From: Sipunculus nudus
Lineage: Eukaryota > Annelida > Sipuncula > Golfingiida > Sipunculidae
Direction: 5' to 3'
Length of the DNA: 64,000 nt
Assembly (NCBI GenBank): GCA_026874595.1
Contig: CM049310.1
Coordinates: 1,738,001 to 1,802,000, forward strand
Under the pieces are notes generated by a model. It had not been told where the DNA came from and made no database searches. It was given only the letters and a program-made list of their open reading frames with translations. Made by a program: the position numbers and the translations under genes. Below, one piece after another: positions 37,201 to 52,200 of this stretch. Position 1 is the stretch's first letter. Each line of letters opens with the position of its first letter.

Positions 37201-40200
37201 TTTAATCATAAATAATATACATTTTTTTTCAATCTCTATGCACATGCCAGAATGATGTCAGTATTGCGTAATTGTTTTAAGTTATGGGCCCAAACATAAT
37301 GCACTTTGTAAAAAATCAAGAAATATATTTACTCCCTTAACAAGGGCATTGGTGAAGCTAGAGATTTTTTTGTCAGGGATGTAACATTATTTAATCAAGA
37401 TTCAATTGAATACCCAAAATTAGTTCTGAATTTTTCAAATTTTATAAGTTATTAGTATAAATATAAAATTAGTACCTTAAATTTTGCCCAACTGTGACCA
37501 TGGCACGTTTGTTTCCCGTGAGCACTGTTGATATAATTTTCATATCATGCACAAATAAGGATTTCAGCTTTTAAGTTTAGAAAGCTGAAAGAAATTGGCC
37601 AAAAATTGTAGCTTTTATTAATGTTTTTTATGAGACCCTGTCAGACTTTGGCTCTCTCCAGCCCCTCTTGAGTCACCTGTATTATGCATGCTTGAGGCGA
37701 GGCATACACAGAATCCAGGCAGCTTATGGCCAGCCACAGTTGATCCAGGTGTCCTACCCAACTCATCTAGTAGTTTTAACCAACAACATAACAATAAACA
37801 GTAAATTAATAAATTTTTATTGGTTTTTAATAACAAATTAAAGAAAAATAGAAAAGGAATTTGTTAGTTTATAATAACAGGAATTTAACTTGCAGTTACT
37901 GATGATATAAGAATCTTGTATCGATGGGTAGAACGTCACGTATTCCGTATAACACCATGCAGTCACCTATGGCATTTTTCAGTTCAATTCTAATGATAAA
38001 GAAGTAAATCATATTATTCATTTCTAATCATTAGGAATCATATGAAGGAAATTAATGATAGAAAAAGATGCAGTTGATAATATTATTCTAGATTCCTACT
38101 GTGTCTAGTGTGTACATTGATATAAAATTAGTCCAAAATGAATTTTTACAGTTATTTTTTAATATAAATAAAAGCCATAAAACCAGGTACTTATGATCAT
38201 TATTTAAATGTAGGAATTTTGTATATTCTGGATTCTCAACATCATTGTTTGGCGAAAACTGAATAAATACCAGACCTGATGCGAATACTTTGTAATTGTA
38301 TTTAAATACGAATATGATTATGTACTCCATTATAAAATTTCTTGCATAAAGAATGGGAATTCAGATAAAAATGAAAGTATATGAATACTTGTGCAAATAC
38401 TTTCAAAATGTATTCATGAATGCATTCATGCAAATTGATCATGGAGTGTTTCATCAGTTCCTGCAGACTGGTGGTGCCACCTGGATTGCTATGGGGCTCA
38501 GAATTACCCCCAGAATAATTAAACATTTGATACAAAAGCTCTTGTATCTGAACAACTAATACATTGATCTCCATGATTCTTTGTATGCATATTGATCATG
38601 GAGTGTTTCATCAGTTCCTGAAGACCGGTGGTGCCACTTGGATTTTTATTTCGAATTTTTAAGCATTTTTTCTCTATTATTGAAACCTTTAAACATGTAA
38701 GTCGTATGTTAACAGGACACAAATCATAACAACTATACCTAAAATTTTCAAAACTTGTCATCTGAGTTCCTCAAAAGTTCTCCTCAGAAACCTGAAATAA
38801 GGTCACTGTGACCTATATTCTCTGAGTTACAGGCCAAGTTCGAGCACCCCAGAAATTATGCAAAATACACAAAAATTGCCATATTCCTCAGGAATGGCTG
38901 AATGGATTGTCATCAAATTTGGTGTCCTTATGGGTCTTGATGAACTTGAGCTAATATGCATGAATTATGACACCACATCCATTTTCTTAATTAGTTGCCT
39001 TTGCAAGGACATATTGTCAACATGTCAGTTGGCTGAGCGTCATGACCCATGGGTCACTTGTTGTTTTCATGGTTTCCTGTAAAAAATAATTTAAATAAAA
39101 GTAATCAGAAAACTGTTGATATATGTATAACTGTGAAACAAAGTCCGCTAATGGCCACCTCTCATGACTACATCATATTATAAACCACAAGTGTCATGAG
39201 AGTAAACACCTAAGGATTAATGTCAGAAATGAAAAAGAAATCTTTGACTAAAAATTTGGAGGCTAAACTTGTATTTTAAGCAGGTCTGATTTGTTTTGCA
39301 ATTTGCAATTTAAACATGAGACCAAATCAGTGTGGAACAGCTGCAGACACATGCTGCTTTAACCATTGATAAAATGTTTCCCAATGAACATATCACTGTT
39401 CACAGAGGTCACGGGGTGATTGAACCTGGCACCTGCAAATTTTCATGACAATTTCTATTTCAATTAAGACACGTGACAAATGTATACAATTGCAACTGGG
39501 AAAGTTCTGAATATTGAAAATGAACATCATACAGCACATAAAAAAACAAATAATGACGATCTCTGTCTGGACCAAACAGAATCAGGGATTTGTGGTTGTG
39601 GCAGTGTGTTGGCCTGTTCACACTTGATCAACAAGGAATTCACTATATGCAGTTTTATATTAAATTTTCATTGTTATTAAACACTGGGGGTTATTTTGTA
39701 TGATTATGCCAGCTCTCTCCCTACTCTGATTACAAACTGTTTTCCTTTGTTTTGAATTATTTAGAGACACCGGTGTACTGTAATTCTCATATCATCCCGC
39801 CCCTCCCAATAACCCCCCCCCCCCCCACCCCCAGCCCACCAAGTGTTATGCTGTATTTGTAATTTTTAGCTCAGCTGACTATAAGTCATCTGAGCTATAG
39901 TCGTGGTCCTTTGTCCGTCGTCCGTCGGTCTGTCCGGATGTCCGTCCGTAAGACTGGCACGTTTCGACACCGTTGGACCTACGAATCTGAAATTTGGCAT
40001 ACAGTTAGATGTCCCCAAAATCTCCTACCATGCTGAAAATTGGGTCAATAGGACTTCGTTCCTTCGAGAAATTAAGGAAAAACCTCAATTTTTTATTAGA
40101 AATCTATTTTCACACTTCAGGACTGCCTAATATCAAAACCACTCATCTGGTTTTCTTCATATTTACCATAAATATTCCTCTATATAGTTCCTATGTACAT

Positions 40201-43200
40201 GCCAGATATTAAGTCAGTATTGTATAATTTAAAAAAGTTATGGGCCCAAACATAATGGACTTTGTAAAAAATTCAGGGAGATATTTGGTCACTTAAGACC
40301 AAAAGTGTTAAAGGTAGGGACTTTTTTCTAGTAATACAACTTTAATTAATCAAAATTTAATTGTATACCAAAAATTAGATCAAAATCTGTTAAATTTTTT
40401 TAAATATTGGCAAAAATATAAAATTGGTACCTTAAATTTTGCCTAACTTTGGCCACGGCACGTTTTTTTCCTGTAAGTACTGTGGATTTAATTTTCACAG
40501 CATGTATACATAAGGATTTAATCTGTAAAAATCTGAAATTTGAAAATAAAAGCTGCAAAATTAGGCTAGTTATTGAATTTTTTTGGAGGCTCTTGTTGTA
40601 TTCCCTTACATTGTCAAGCAGTCCACTTTGATGACTGTAGGTCATTCAGTGCACATCTCTATGCTCCCCAGGCTGTTGGCATAATTTTAGATGTCCCCAA
40701 AATCTCCTACCATACCGAAAATTGGGTCATTAGGACTTCGTTCCTTTGAGATATTAAGGAAAAAAACTCTGTTTTCCATAAAAAAAGCCATTGTTACACT
40801 TCAAGGCTGCCTAATATCAAAACCACTGATCTGTTTTTGATTGTATTTAGTATTCACATTCTTTCATACATTTTCTATGAACATACCAAAAATTAGGTCA
40901 GTATTGGGTATTATTTTGAAGTTATGGGCCAAAACATAATGCAATTTTTTTAAAAATCAGGAAATATATTTACTCGCCTAACATGAGAATTGCTGAACCT
41001 AGAGACTTTTTTTCAGGAATATAACTTTATTTAATCAAGATTCAATTGTTTACCCAAAATTAGATCTGAATTTTGCAAATTTTTCAAGTTATTAGCATAA
41101 ATAAAAAATCAGTACCTTAAATTTTGTCCAACTTTTGCACTGTTGATTTAATTTTCACAGCATATATACATAAGGATTTAATCTTTTACAATCTGAAATT
41201 TCAAAGAAATTGATTGGAAAGAATAGCTTTTATTCATGTTTTCATACACCATGTCAAGTGTTGTTTACATCTAATCCACCTAGTAGTACAGCCTTCACTT
41301 GGATTATGTAACCCACCCCAGGCAGCTTGCCTTGGCCCAGCTTGGCCACTACCAGCAGGCTTCCCCTCTGCTCTGCACACACATCCCCCCCCCAGCTGGT
41401 GCATAAACTAGATGAATGTTATAATTTTCTTTATTATATTTTATTCTTGGACATGCTACATTTTAGATTTTGTATTGTACCACCAGGGTTACAATGATTA
41501 AAGTGTACATTTAAATGTGTCCACAAAGTGGTGTATTGCTATGAAAGTGTGGATGTTCATGAGATAAGTAATTCCTTACTTCAGAAGAGTCAAAACTTCA
41601 CCAGGTGTGAAATTGACTATTAATTCCAGTAATAAATTAAAACTGGGATAGTAATTAGCACAATGATATTGTTTGTCCCTCATTCAACCAACAGTGTGTA
41701 TACTTTATTTGAAAAGATGTTTTATTTGATCAAATTTACTTTTATTTTATTTTGGTGAATAAAATTGAGCATGTACTGAAAACTCCAATGTGCAAAACTT
41801 TTTAATAGTGATTCAAGGAATATTCTTGTAGATGCCATGTTGTGGCATTATTTTCTTTTAAATTCAGTTTAAACATTTATGATTAAAAAATAATAAAATA
41901 TATGTGTATGCATAATATGACCCAATATGAGCTACACTCTGGATATATGATGATTGCAACTTTTGCAACAATTCTAATATTTTAACTTATAGTTTCAGTT
42001 TTTTACCCTGTATATATAATGATTGCAACTTTTGCAACAATTCTAATATTTTAACTTATATTTTCAGGTTTTTTTATTAAAAATTGATAAAACTTGAAAA
42101 TAAAAAAATGATTCAGATAAAAACTTCTTAATGGAAAAAGTGGAAATGCTTAAAAAAAAATAGGATTATATATAAACTTAAATGCATTATTCCCTTGAAA
42201 GTGAAATAAAGGTATTAGTCCATTCTGTCCACTTGCCTGTCCATCTGTAAATTTTCATATGCATCACAGTATCTCAAAATTTTACTGTTTTTCTTCATGA
42301 CAGTCTTGTTAGAGTATTAGTTTGCAATCATATATTTAGAACTTTACTATAACGAAGTAGGAGGGCCCCTTTCCTCTTAGCTTTTCATATTCTTATATAA
42401 ATGAAAAACATTACAATAGTATATTTCTACATCCACCTTCGTGCTGCCCTCACTTTTCCCTTCTCCGAACCCCATCCCAAAGTCAGCCTCAGTAAGCAAG
42501 AACAAGATGAATCAGATATATTCATACTTTAATATTTTGTATAACTATTCGTCCATAGGTACCTATGTACACGCCAGAAATTATGTCAATATTGTGTAAT
42601 ATGTAGACATAGTGGGCATCACAATAATGTACCTTGTCTAAGACTAAAGAGATATTGTGTCATACAGTCACAAATTCATAAATCACTTCATCAGCATAGT
42701 TAATCATAACATCATATCTGTCAAATTGAAAGCTTGCAGACTACCATACACTTTAGATCCTTCAACAAATAGCCTTATCATCTTTCTACTACTGCTTATA
42801 ACTGCTGTCATTGCATTCATATTTGCTCAAATATATCACAATTTTCAACCCCTTCTAAATAAATAAAAACATCCGGCCATCTGTTAAGAGGGCACATTTT
42901 AAAACCATAGGACCTACAAATCCAAGATTCAACATACCATTTCTCCTACCAAACCCAAAATTAGCTCACTGCAACTTGGTTCCTTCAAGAAAGTAAGCAA
43001 AAAATTCATATTTTCCAGTAAAAACCTATTGTTACACTTCAAAACTGCCCACTTTGAAAACCACTGGTATTATTATATTCATGTTTTTTATAAACAATCT
43101 GCATATATTTCCTATGTACATACAACAAATTAAATCAATATTGCAAAATTATTGAAGTTATGGGCTCAAACATAATGCACTTTGTAAAAAATCAGGAAAT

Positions 43201-46200
43201 ATATTTACTCACCTAACAGGATAATTGCTGAAGCTAGAGATCCAGGGATATATTTCTGTGTAATCAAGATTCAATTATATACCTGAAATCAGATAAGAAG
43301 TATGTAAATTTTTAAAGTAATTAGCATAATTATAAAAACAGTACCTTAAAATTGGCCAAACTTTTAGCATGGCAAATTTTTTCCTATAAGTACTGTGAAT
43401 TTGATTTTCATTGCATGTTTACTTAAGGATTCAATCTGTTAAAATCTGAAATTTGAAAATAAAAGCTCCAAACCTAGTCTTGTAATTGAATTTTTTTTTA
43501 GGCTCTTATTGTATTCACTTGCTTTGTCAAGCAGCCCACTCTGGTGACTGGAGGTCATTCAGTGCAACTCTCTCTGCTTACCTGATTTGTAATGAGTCAC
43601 TGGGGAGCAGAGTTCACAGGTGTACAGTTATTTTTCATATCAGCCCCCCCCCCCCCTCCCCTCACCAAGTGTAATGCAAAATTTTTTTTTTTTGAAATGT
43701 ATTTCCTTAATTGTGAAGCTGTTTCCACTCCATTGTTCAAAACTGTTCTAAATCAAGGAGTAATAAATAATGCCATGTTGTGGAAATGTTACATTTTTAA
43801 AGAAATAATTTTCCTTTTAAATAATTTTAACAAATTAAAATATAATTAAACCAATCAGGAAGCATAATTTGACAATATATGGGCCAAATTATGGATAAAT
43901 AATGGTGCAATTTAAAATTGTCAAATTTGAATAAAGTTTTATTTTTAGATATTTATTTTTTTACATATTTATAAAATATATATTTATATATTTTTGTGAT
44001 AAAAAAAATACATATGTATGCATTAGGGATAAATAAGGGATAATTGTTGATGCAATTTAGAATTGTGAATCAGCTTATATATTCAGATACATGTGTTATA
44101 TTGCAAATGTATAAAATTTATAATCTTTAAAAAAAATTGATATCATGAAAAGAATAAGGATCTTATGCAAACATTTGTTCACATTTTCCTGCCTCAGCAG
44201 ATTGGCTTTGATTGGTTGTGTTTGTCCATCTCTCTCTCTAATTTTTAACTGTTAAATAATTATGAATAAACTTTTCCTTCTGTAAGCACTGTTGCCTTAA
44301 ATCTCTTATCTGTGTGTAACTCTCACCGTCTGCACATTCAATATCAGCAAAAGCTCAGCCAGGTCAACAGGCCTGAATGTAAATGTTGACACTGCCAAGA
44401 CCAATTTTAGCTCAGTTGACTATAAGTCATCTGATCTTTATTCGTGGTCCATTGTCTGTTGTCTGTCTATCCGTTAGACTGGCATGTTTTGAAACTGTTA
44501 GACCTACATAACCAAAATTTGGCATACTGTTAGATGTCACCAAAATCTACCAAACCGATAACTAGGTCACTGCGACTTTGTTCCTTATTGTATCCGCCAA
44601 AACAAAGTTTTGCGGATACTATGTTTTTGACCGAGTTTCGCCGCCGCGGCGTTCGTTTCCTGAGAACTCCTCTGAGACTACTGGACAGATTTTTCCAAAA
44701 CTTACACCAATTATCGGGTCACATGTGAACTGGTGCCTAATAAATTGGCCTTGACCTCTGACCTTTTCTCTCTGCCCAGCTTCCGTTTGTGCGTCTGTTT
44801 CCAAACATAAACCCACATATCTCGGGAACCGTTTGACCGATCAGGAAAACTTAATTTGTACAAATGTAGCCCTTGGATAGCTTTATAATATACACAAAAA
44901 TGGTGGCGCCACCTGCAACCATGGCTGCACAGTGTCCATCTGTTCATCTGCTTTGGGTTAAAATCACTCATATCTCTGCAGTGGTTTGACTAATTCACCT
45001 GAAATTTGGCATGTGTATACATCGTAGATAGCTTTCTTGATTTTATGACAAGAGGGCCACCTACATTCACGTTCACGCTGCAGACATCCAAGCTCATATC
45101 TCAGGAACTGTTTGACCAATCAGGAAAAGAATTTACACAAATGTAGCCCTGGGATAGCTTTTTAACATACAAAAAAATGGTGGTGCCACGTGCAGAATTT
45201 TTTGCACAGCGTCTATCCATTTGTCTGTTTGGGTTAAAATCACTCAGATCTCTGCAGTGGTTTGACCAAATTACCTGAATTTTGGCATGCATATACATTC
45301 AGCATAACTTTCTTGATTTTATGACAGGTGGCGCCACCTACATTCATGTTCACGCTGTCGACATCCATGCTTATATCTCCGGACTTGTTTGACCAATCAG
45401 AAAAAAAATTAAACACAAAACATTCACGTTTATGCTGCAGACATCCAAGCTCATATCTCAAGAACCGTTTGACCAATCAGGAAAAAAAATTTACACAAAT
45501 GTAGCCCTTGGATAGCTTTATAACATATACAATATGGTGGTGCCACCTGCAGCAATTTTTGCACAGCGTCCATCTGTTTGTCTGCCTTGGGTTAAAATCA
45601 CTCAGATCTCTGCAGTGGTTTGACCAAATTACCTGTAATTCGGCATGCGTATACATCCTGGATAGCTTTCTTGATTTTATGACAGGTGGCGCCAGCTTCA
45701 TTCACATTCACGCTGCAGACATTAATGTTTATATCTCATGACTCATTTGACCAATCAGGAAAAAAATTTACACAAATGTAGCGCTTGGATAGCTTTATAA
45801 CATACATGAAAATGGTGGCGCCACCTGCAGCCAATTTAGTACAGCGTCCATCTGTTTGTCTGCTGTGGGATAAAATCACTCATATCTCTGCAGTGGTTTG
45901 ACTTTTCCACATGAAATTTTGCATTTGTATACATTTTGGATAGTTTCTCGTTCAAATAACAGGTGGCGCCACCTACAATCATGTTTACGTGGCAGACATC
46001 CATTCTAATATGTAACACATGTAACTCTTATTTCCCCTTGCCACTCAATCCATGCCTCACTTCACCCGTCCTACTCTGATTTTGGTGGATACACGTAGTC
46101 GTTTGTAGGGTATATTCTAGTTTAATTTTAGAAATTAATATATTAATATATATTAATATATTAGCATAAGAATAAAATCAGTACCTTAAATTTTTCCCAA

Positions 46201-49200
46201 CTTTGACCATGGCACGTTTTTGATGTGATAAAAAAAATGATGATCTAATACAAACATTTGTTCATTATTTTCCTGCCTCAGCAGAGTTCGAGAATAGGCT
46301 TTGTTTGCCCTGTATGTATATGCAGAAGTGTTGTTAATCTCACCTCCCCCCCCCCCCTCCTGCTGCTATTGATTCCTTTGCACCTGTGCCTGTGAATTAA
46401 TTTTTACTGAAAATGTGTAAAATTTATTTAATTTACAAATAATTTGATTAGAAAAAAAAGACCTAATTGAAACATATTCTTGCTTTAGGAGAATGGAACA
46501 GAAAGTGATCAGCTCTGTCCATCATCTCTCAGTTATCATTAAATATATATTAATTATGAAATTTTTCTTTTAAGCACTGTTGAAATAACTTTCATATGCT
46601 TTATCTGTATGGATTTCAGCTATTAAAGTCTGAAATTTGAAAGCAACTTATTTATTCAGTTGTGTCATATTGCAGATGATAAACTTTAAAAATATTTGAA
46701 ATAATTGAAACTTCATATATTATCAGCTTAGTTTGTCTATCAGTGTGTCTGTCTTTAAATGTTGAGTAATTGTGAATGAACTTCTTTTATCCTGTAAGCA
46801 TTATTGAATTGAGTGAAAATCCTATGTATATACACTATAATAATACAGAGATGTTGTAACTCCCATCATTTCATCCCCAATCCCCCCCCCCCCCCAAACC
46901 ACCACCACCAAGTCTTTTCGCCTGTGAACTGCCAGTGGGGACATTAGTTATATTTCAACTGTATACAGGACCTATATTACCTATTCCTCTTACACTTTAT
47001 ATCTATTTGATATTATTTTAGATTTTTACTGTCAAGGTCAACTTCAGTTGAGCACAGTGACCCATTTGTCCCTTGTTTACAGTTGTTTGTAAATATTACC
47101 AAGTTTCAGGGTAATTTGCATTTTTTGTCTGGCACAGCACATGTTGGCTCCAGTGGTCAGCTTGTATAAACAACAAAAGGTCACTAAAGAGTATTTCTGT
47201 AAATTAATTTTATAGCAAAACTTTGATTTCAATACTGAAGCAAGTATTGAATTAAAACCTTCCTGTTTTTGACATCATAATATATATTCTTTATTTAAAT
47301 ACTATTATATGTTATATTGTAAGAATCCATGCTTACATATTGATAAATTTCCTTTATAATATGATCACAAATGGTCTGTTCATACCAAGGAAGATGAATT
47401 TTCTCTGTATATTAACATGTGCAGATCTGCAAAGCTTAATATTACTGAATAACTGGAGTTAAAATTCTCTGGACACATATAAAGAGCTGCAGCTGTTGAC
47501 AATGCAAGGACATAATTCAATTCTGTGTAATTATACCATCCAGGCTAAGATACCATCCAGGCTAAGATACTATCCAGGCTAAGATTATTTTGATATTTCC
47601 AGATTGCACTCAGCAGATTACCGGAGACACGAGACAGTTACGTGGACCATGGTATGTACAGGGAGCAGGAAGCTTTAAGTGTTACTACCTGGTCAACAGC
47701 TCCAAAGAAGACAGCGTACTGGCCTTGACCTTCACAGAGATGGCCTTAGTGAAGGGTTTCCTTTATGTGTATGATGGGATCAGTGTTAGTGCTCCATGCC
47801 TCGGCAACTACACTGGTAAATCATATTTAAAGTGGAAAACATTCACTCAGCACATACCTCCACCGACAACTGTACCCAAATCCAGGTCTACCTCAAATTT
47901 AATCAACCCATATCCTGACACTCAACATAAATTCACTGACATTTATTGAAAACTTTAGGTGATATACTGACCATAAACATAATCATTGTCACTATACCAA
48001 ATTTCTATGACATTGAAGTCAACATGACAATGAAAAAATATATGTTACTCACTATATAGCTCATGAATGTTGAAGGTATCTTTCCTGTCAGCAGGATGTC
48101 TAGAAAAGTTTTTAGTTGATTTTTATGAAGTTTTTTGGGAGAGTGGGCCATAGAGCAAGGAAGAAACGACTATATTTTGAAGCTCATCAGCTTATTTTTG
48201 AAGATGTTTCACAGAAAAACACATGAGAAAGCAGGCAAAAAGGTTCAAATTCGAATGAATTTGATTCCATTTATTCATATTAATTGCACCATTCCATCCA
48301 AAAATTAAAATTGTTCTCCTTTGGCCCATGGCTCATCATTCCTTCAAGTTTCATTGAAATCCAGCCAGAGCTTCTGAAGATATGGCTCTGACACTTCAAA
48401 CCATGGCTGATCACATAACCCCAGCCAGGACTTCTGAAGATATGGCTCTGACACACACAACCATGGCTGATCACATAACCCCAGCCAGGACTTCTGAAGA
48501 TATGGCTCTGACACACACAACCATGGCTGATCACATAACCCCAGCCAGGACTTCTGAAGATATGGCTCTGTCACACACAACCATGGCTGATCACGTAACC
48601 CCAGCCAGGACTTCTGAAGATATGGCTCTGACACACACAACCATGGGTGATCAAGTAACCCCAGCCAGGACTTCAGAAGATATGGCTCTGTCACACACAA
48701 CCATGGCTGATCACATAACCCCAGCCAGGACTTCTGAAGATATGGCTCTGACACACACAACCATGGCTTATCACATAACCCCAACCAGGACTTCTGAAGA
48801 TATGGCTCTGACACACACAACCATGGCTGATCACATAACCCCAGCCAGGACTTCTGAAGATATGGCTCTGACACACACAACCATGGCTGATCACATAACC
48901 CCAGCCAGGACTTCTGAAGATATGGCTCTGTCACACACAACCATGGCTGATCACGTAACCCCAGCCAGGACTTCTGAAGATATGGCTCTGTCACAGACAA
49001 CCATGGCTGATCACATAACCCCAGCCAGGACTTCTGAAGATATGGCTCTGACACACACAACCATGGCTGATCACATAACCCCAGCCAGGACTTCTGAAGA
49101 TATGGCTCTGACACACGACCATGGCTGCTCACATAACCCCAGCCAGGACTTCTGAAGATATGGCTCTGACACACACAACCATGGCTGATCACATAACCCC

Positions 49201-52200
49201 AGCCAGGACTTCTGAAGATATTGCTCTGACACACACAACCATGGCTGATCACATAACCCCAGCCAGGACTTCTGATCACATAACCCCAGCCAGGACTTCT
49301 GAAGATATGGCTCTGACACACACAACCATGGCTGATCACATAACCCCAGCCAGGACTTCTGAAGATATGGCTCTGACACACACAACCATGGCTGATCACA
49401 TAGCCCCAGCCAGGACTTTTGAAGATGTGGCTCTGTCACACACAACCGTGGCTGATCACATAACCCCAGCCAGGACTTCTGAAGATATGGCTCTGACACA
49501 CACAACCATGGCTGATCACATAACCCCAGCCAGGACTTCTGAAGATGTGGCTCTGACACACACAACCATGGCTGATCACATAACCCCAGCCAGGACTTCT
49601 GAAGATATGGCTCTGACACACACAACCATGGCTGATCACATAACCCCAGCCAGGACTTCTGAAGATATGGCTCTGACACACACAACCATGGCTGATCACA
49701 TAACCCCAGCCAGGACTTCTGAAGATATGGCTCTGACACACACAACCATGGCTGATCACATAACCCCAGCCAGGACTTCTGAAGATATGGCTCTGACACT
49801 CACAACCATGGCTTATCACATAACCCCAGCCAGGACTTCTGAAGATATGGCTCTGACACACACAACCATGGCTGATCACACAACCCCAGCCAGGACTTCT
49901 GAAGATATGGCTCTGACACACACAACCATGGCTGATCACATAACCCCAGCCAGGACTTCTGAAGATATGGCTCTGTCACACACAACCATGGCTGATCACA
50001 TAACCCCAGCCAGGACTTCTGAAGATATGGCTCTGACACACACAACCATGGCTGATCACATAACCCCAGCCAGGACTTCTTAAGATATGGCGCTGACACA
50101 CACAACCATGGCTGATCACATAACCCCAGCCAGGACTTCTAAAGATATGGCTCTGTCACACACAACCATGGCTGATCACATAACTCCAGCCAGGACTTCT
50201 GAAGATATGGCGCTGACACACACAACCATGGCTGATCACATAACCCCAGCCAGGACTTCTGAAGATATGGCTCTGTCACACACAACCATAGCTGATCACA
50301 TAACCCCAGCCAGGACTTCTGAAGATATGGCTCTGACACACACAACCATGGCTGATCACATAACCCCAGCCAGGACTTCTGAAGATATGGCTCTGACACA
50401 CACAACCATGGCTGATCACATAACCCCAGCCAGGACTTCTGAAGATATGGCTCTGTCACACACAACCATGGCTGATCACATAACCCCAGCCAGGACTTCT
50501 GAAGATATGGCTCTGACACACACAACCATGGCTGATCACATAACCCCTTGCCACCTTCGGTTGAGGTAATAAAAATTGCTAACCTGAAGCAAAGTGAAGG
50601 TTATTGTTTTCGTGTGTCCAGAAGGTTCCTGAATGCTTTCATATATTCTAATGAAGTGTGTCATATAGATTAGGAAGGTCAGCATCTCCAAGGGACTAAA
50701 TAATGTTAAACATCATGAATATAACCACTGTTTGGGCATTTTATGGGTTTGATTTTTTGGGTTTCCTTTATTGAGTTTTTGATATGAAGTGTTATACTCT
50801 ATTAATACAAATCTTTTTATTTTCAGCAACATCCAAGTACACTTCAGATGTAATTTCAAGTGGCAGATATTTGTTCATCAAGATTGAGATGTCCCTGGCC
50901 CAGAATGACAGCTTCCAGGCTGCTGTTACTACGGTTTCTGCAGGTGAATACATGGTGACATTGAGAATATTGTTACTGCAAGTGATTGCATGGTGACACT
51001 TTTGCTATTTAATGAAGTCCATGTTAATATTGTTGCCATGGTTACTTCTGTTTGGTGCTTATTGATATTTTATCTGAGATGCTGTGGTTCAGCGTGGATC
51101 GTTGATTTGCAGATTGTAATTCTGCTTGTGTATGCTTCATACTTTTTATGCATTTATGCAGTGCTTAAAATTGGCAAAATTTTCAACTGTACTGTGGGGT
51201 TGGGCATGCCATAAAATTAACAGAACCCCAAAGGATTTTTCTGAAACCAATATTAAAAAGAAATGAACCTTTTCTTCAGTAATATCTTTGAAAACATTAT
51301 TATATTATAGTCAGTACCCATTATGAGCCACAATACTTTAATAAGATGACATTAATTTTCAAATGACTGTGAGCTCTTCTTGCAGACATTTATTAGGGTT
51401 CTTTCTGTCTTTAGACAAGAACATGACCTTGAATTTGATTTGCTGACCTTGACCCCAGTTTGTTTGTCCTACAGAATGTTCAGGGATGCTGTCATTGGAT
51501 GGACCCAAGATCATCACCAGCCCAGGATATCCTGAGACCTATGAAAATGACCTGGATTGTCGTTTGGTGATCACTGCACCAAAGGGCATGACCTTGTTGA
51601 TGACCCTTGATGACCTTGGTCTGAATGATGACCTTGATCAGCTGATTATCATTGATGGGCCAGGAAGAAAGGGCACTCAGCTATTTAAGCAAACCGGGCC
51701 ATCTGTGATGCAGAGTCAGAATGATAGTGCAACAGGTGAGCAGCTCGCTATGTATCTATACCAGACTCATTGTAGAGGTTTACTCTTTTACTGTTTACAA
51801 ACTTTTACAGATGTTGTCTACAACTTTTAGAGGAGAACATCCTGAAAATTTGTGTGAGATTGTGCAAATTATCTTAGTCAGAAAATTTTGTGTTTACAAG
51901 ATCATTCAAGAAGAAATTTAATCCAGTTGTGTTTATGAATTCTCATAATATAAATATACATAGAAAGGTATTTTTATATGACTTCTTATATGTTATATGC
52001 AGATCACTAACTTCTTATAGATATATGTTGCATATCTTGTTATTTGTATTATTGTATCCACCAAAACGAAGTATTGCGGATACTATGTTTTTGACCGGGT
52101 TCCGCCGCCGCGTTCATTTCCGGAGAACTCCTCTGAGACTACTGGACGGATTTTTCTGAAACTTACACCAGTTATCGGGTCACATGTGAACTGGTGCCTA

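Larger units (their letters stand above)
33707..47602 (+). other. CUB gene intron 4 (13.9 kb), filled with nested repeats
   Basis: The largest intron, composed mainly of a hAT MITE, family C, B, A and E copies, a full family A copy, a diverged A copy and a family B element nested in family A, each listed separately. Unique AT-rich stretches lie between them: 37666-38340, 39076-39867, 41261-42540, 43581-44408 and 46226-47602. No exon or gene was found in those. Confidence 0.6.

Noticed and set aside
39868-41260. Family A as a Helitron
   Set aside because: There is a hairpin near one end, but no TC start, no CTRR end at the right spacing from the hairpin and no Rep/helicase coding.
48344-50083. 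Very long open frames (up to 351 codons, both strands) in the 60-bp array
   Set aside because: The repeat length is a multiple of three, so frames stay open automatically. They lie between two well-supported CUB exons and have no flanking unique coding sequence.
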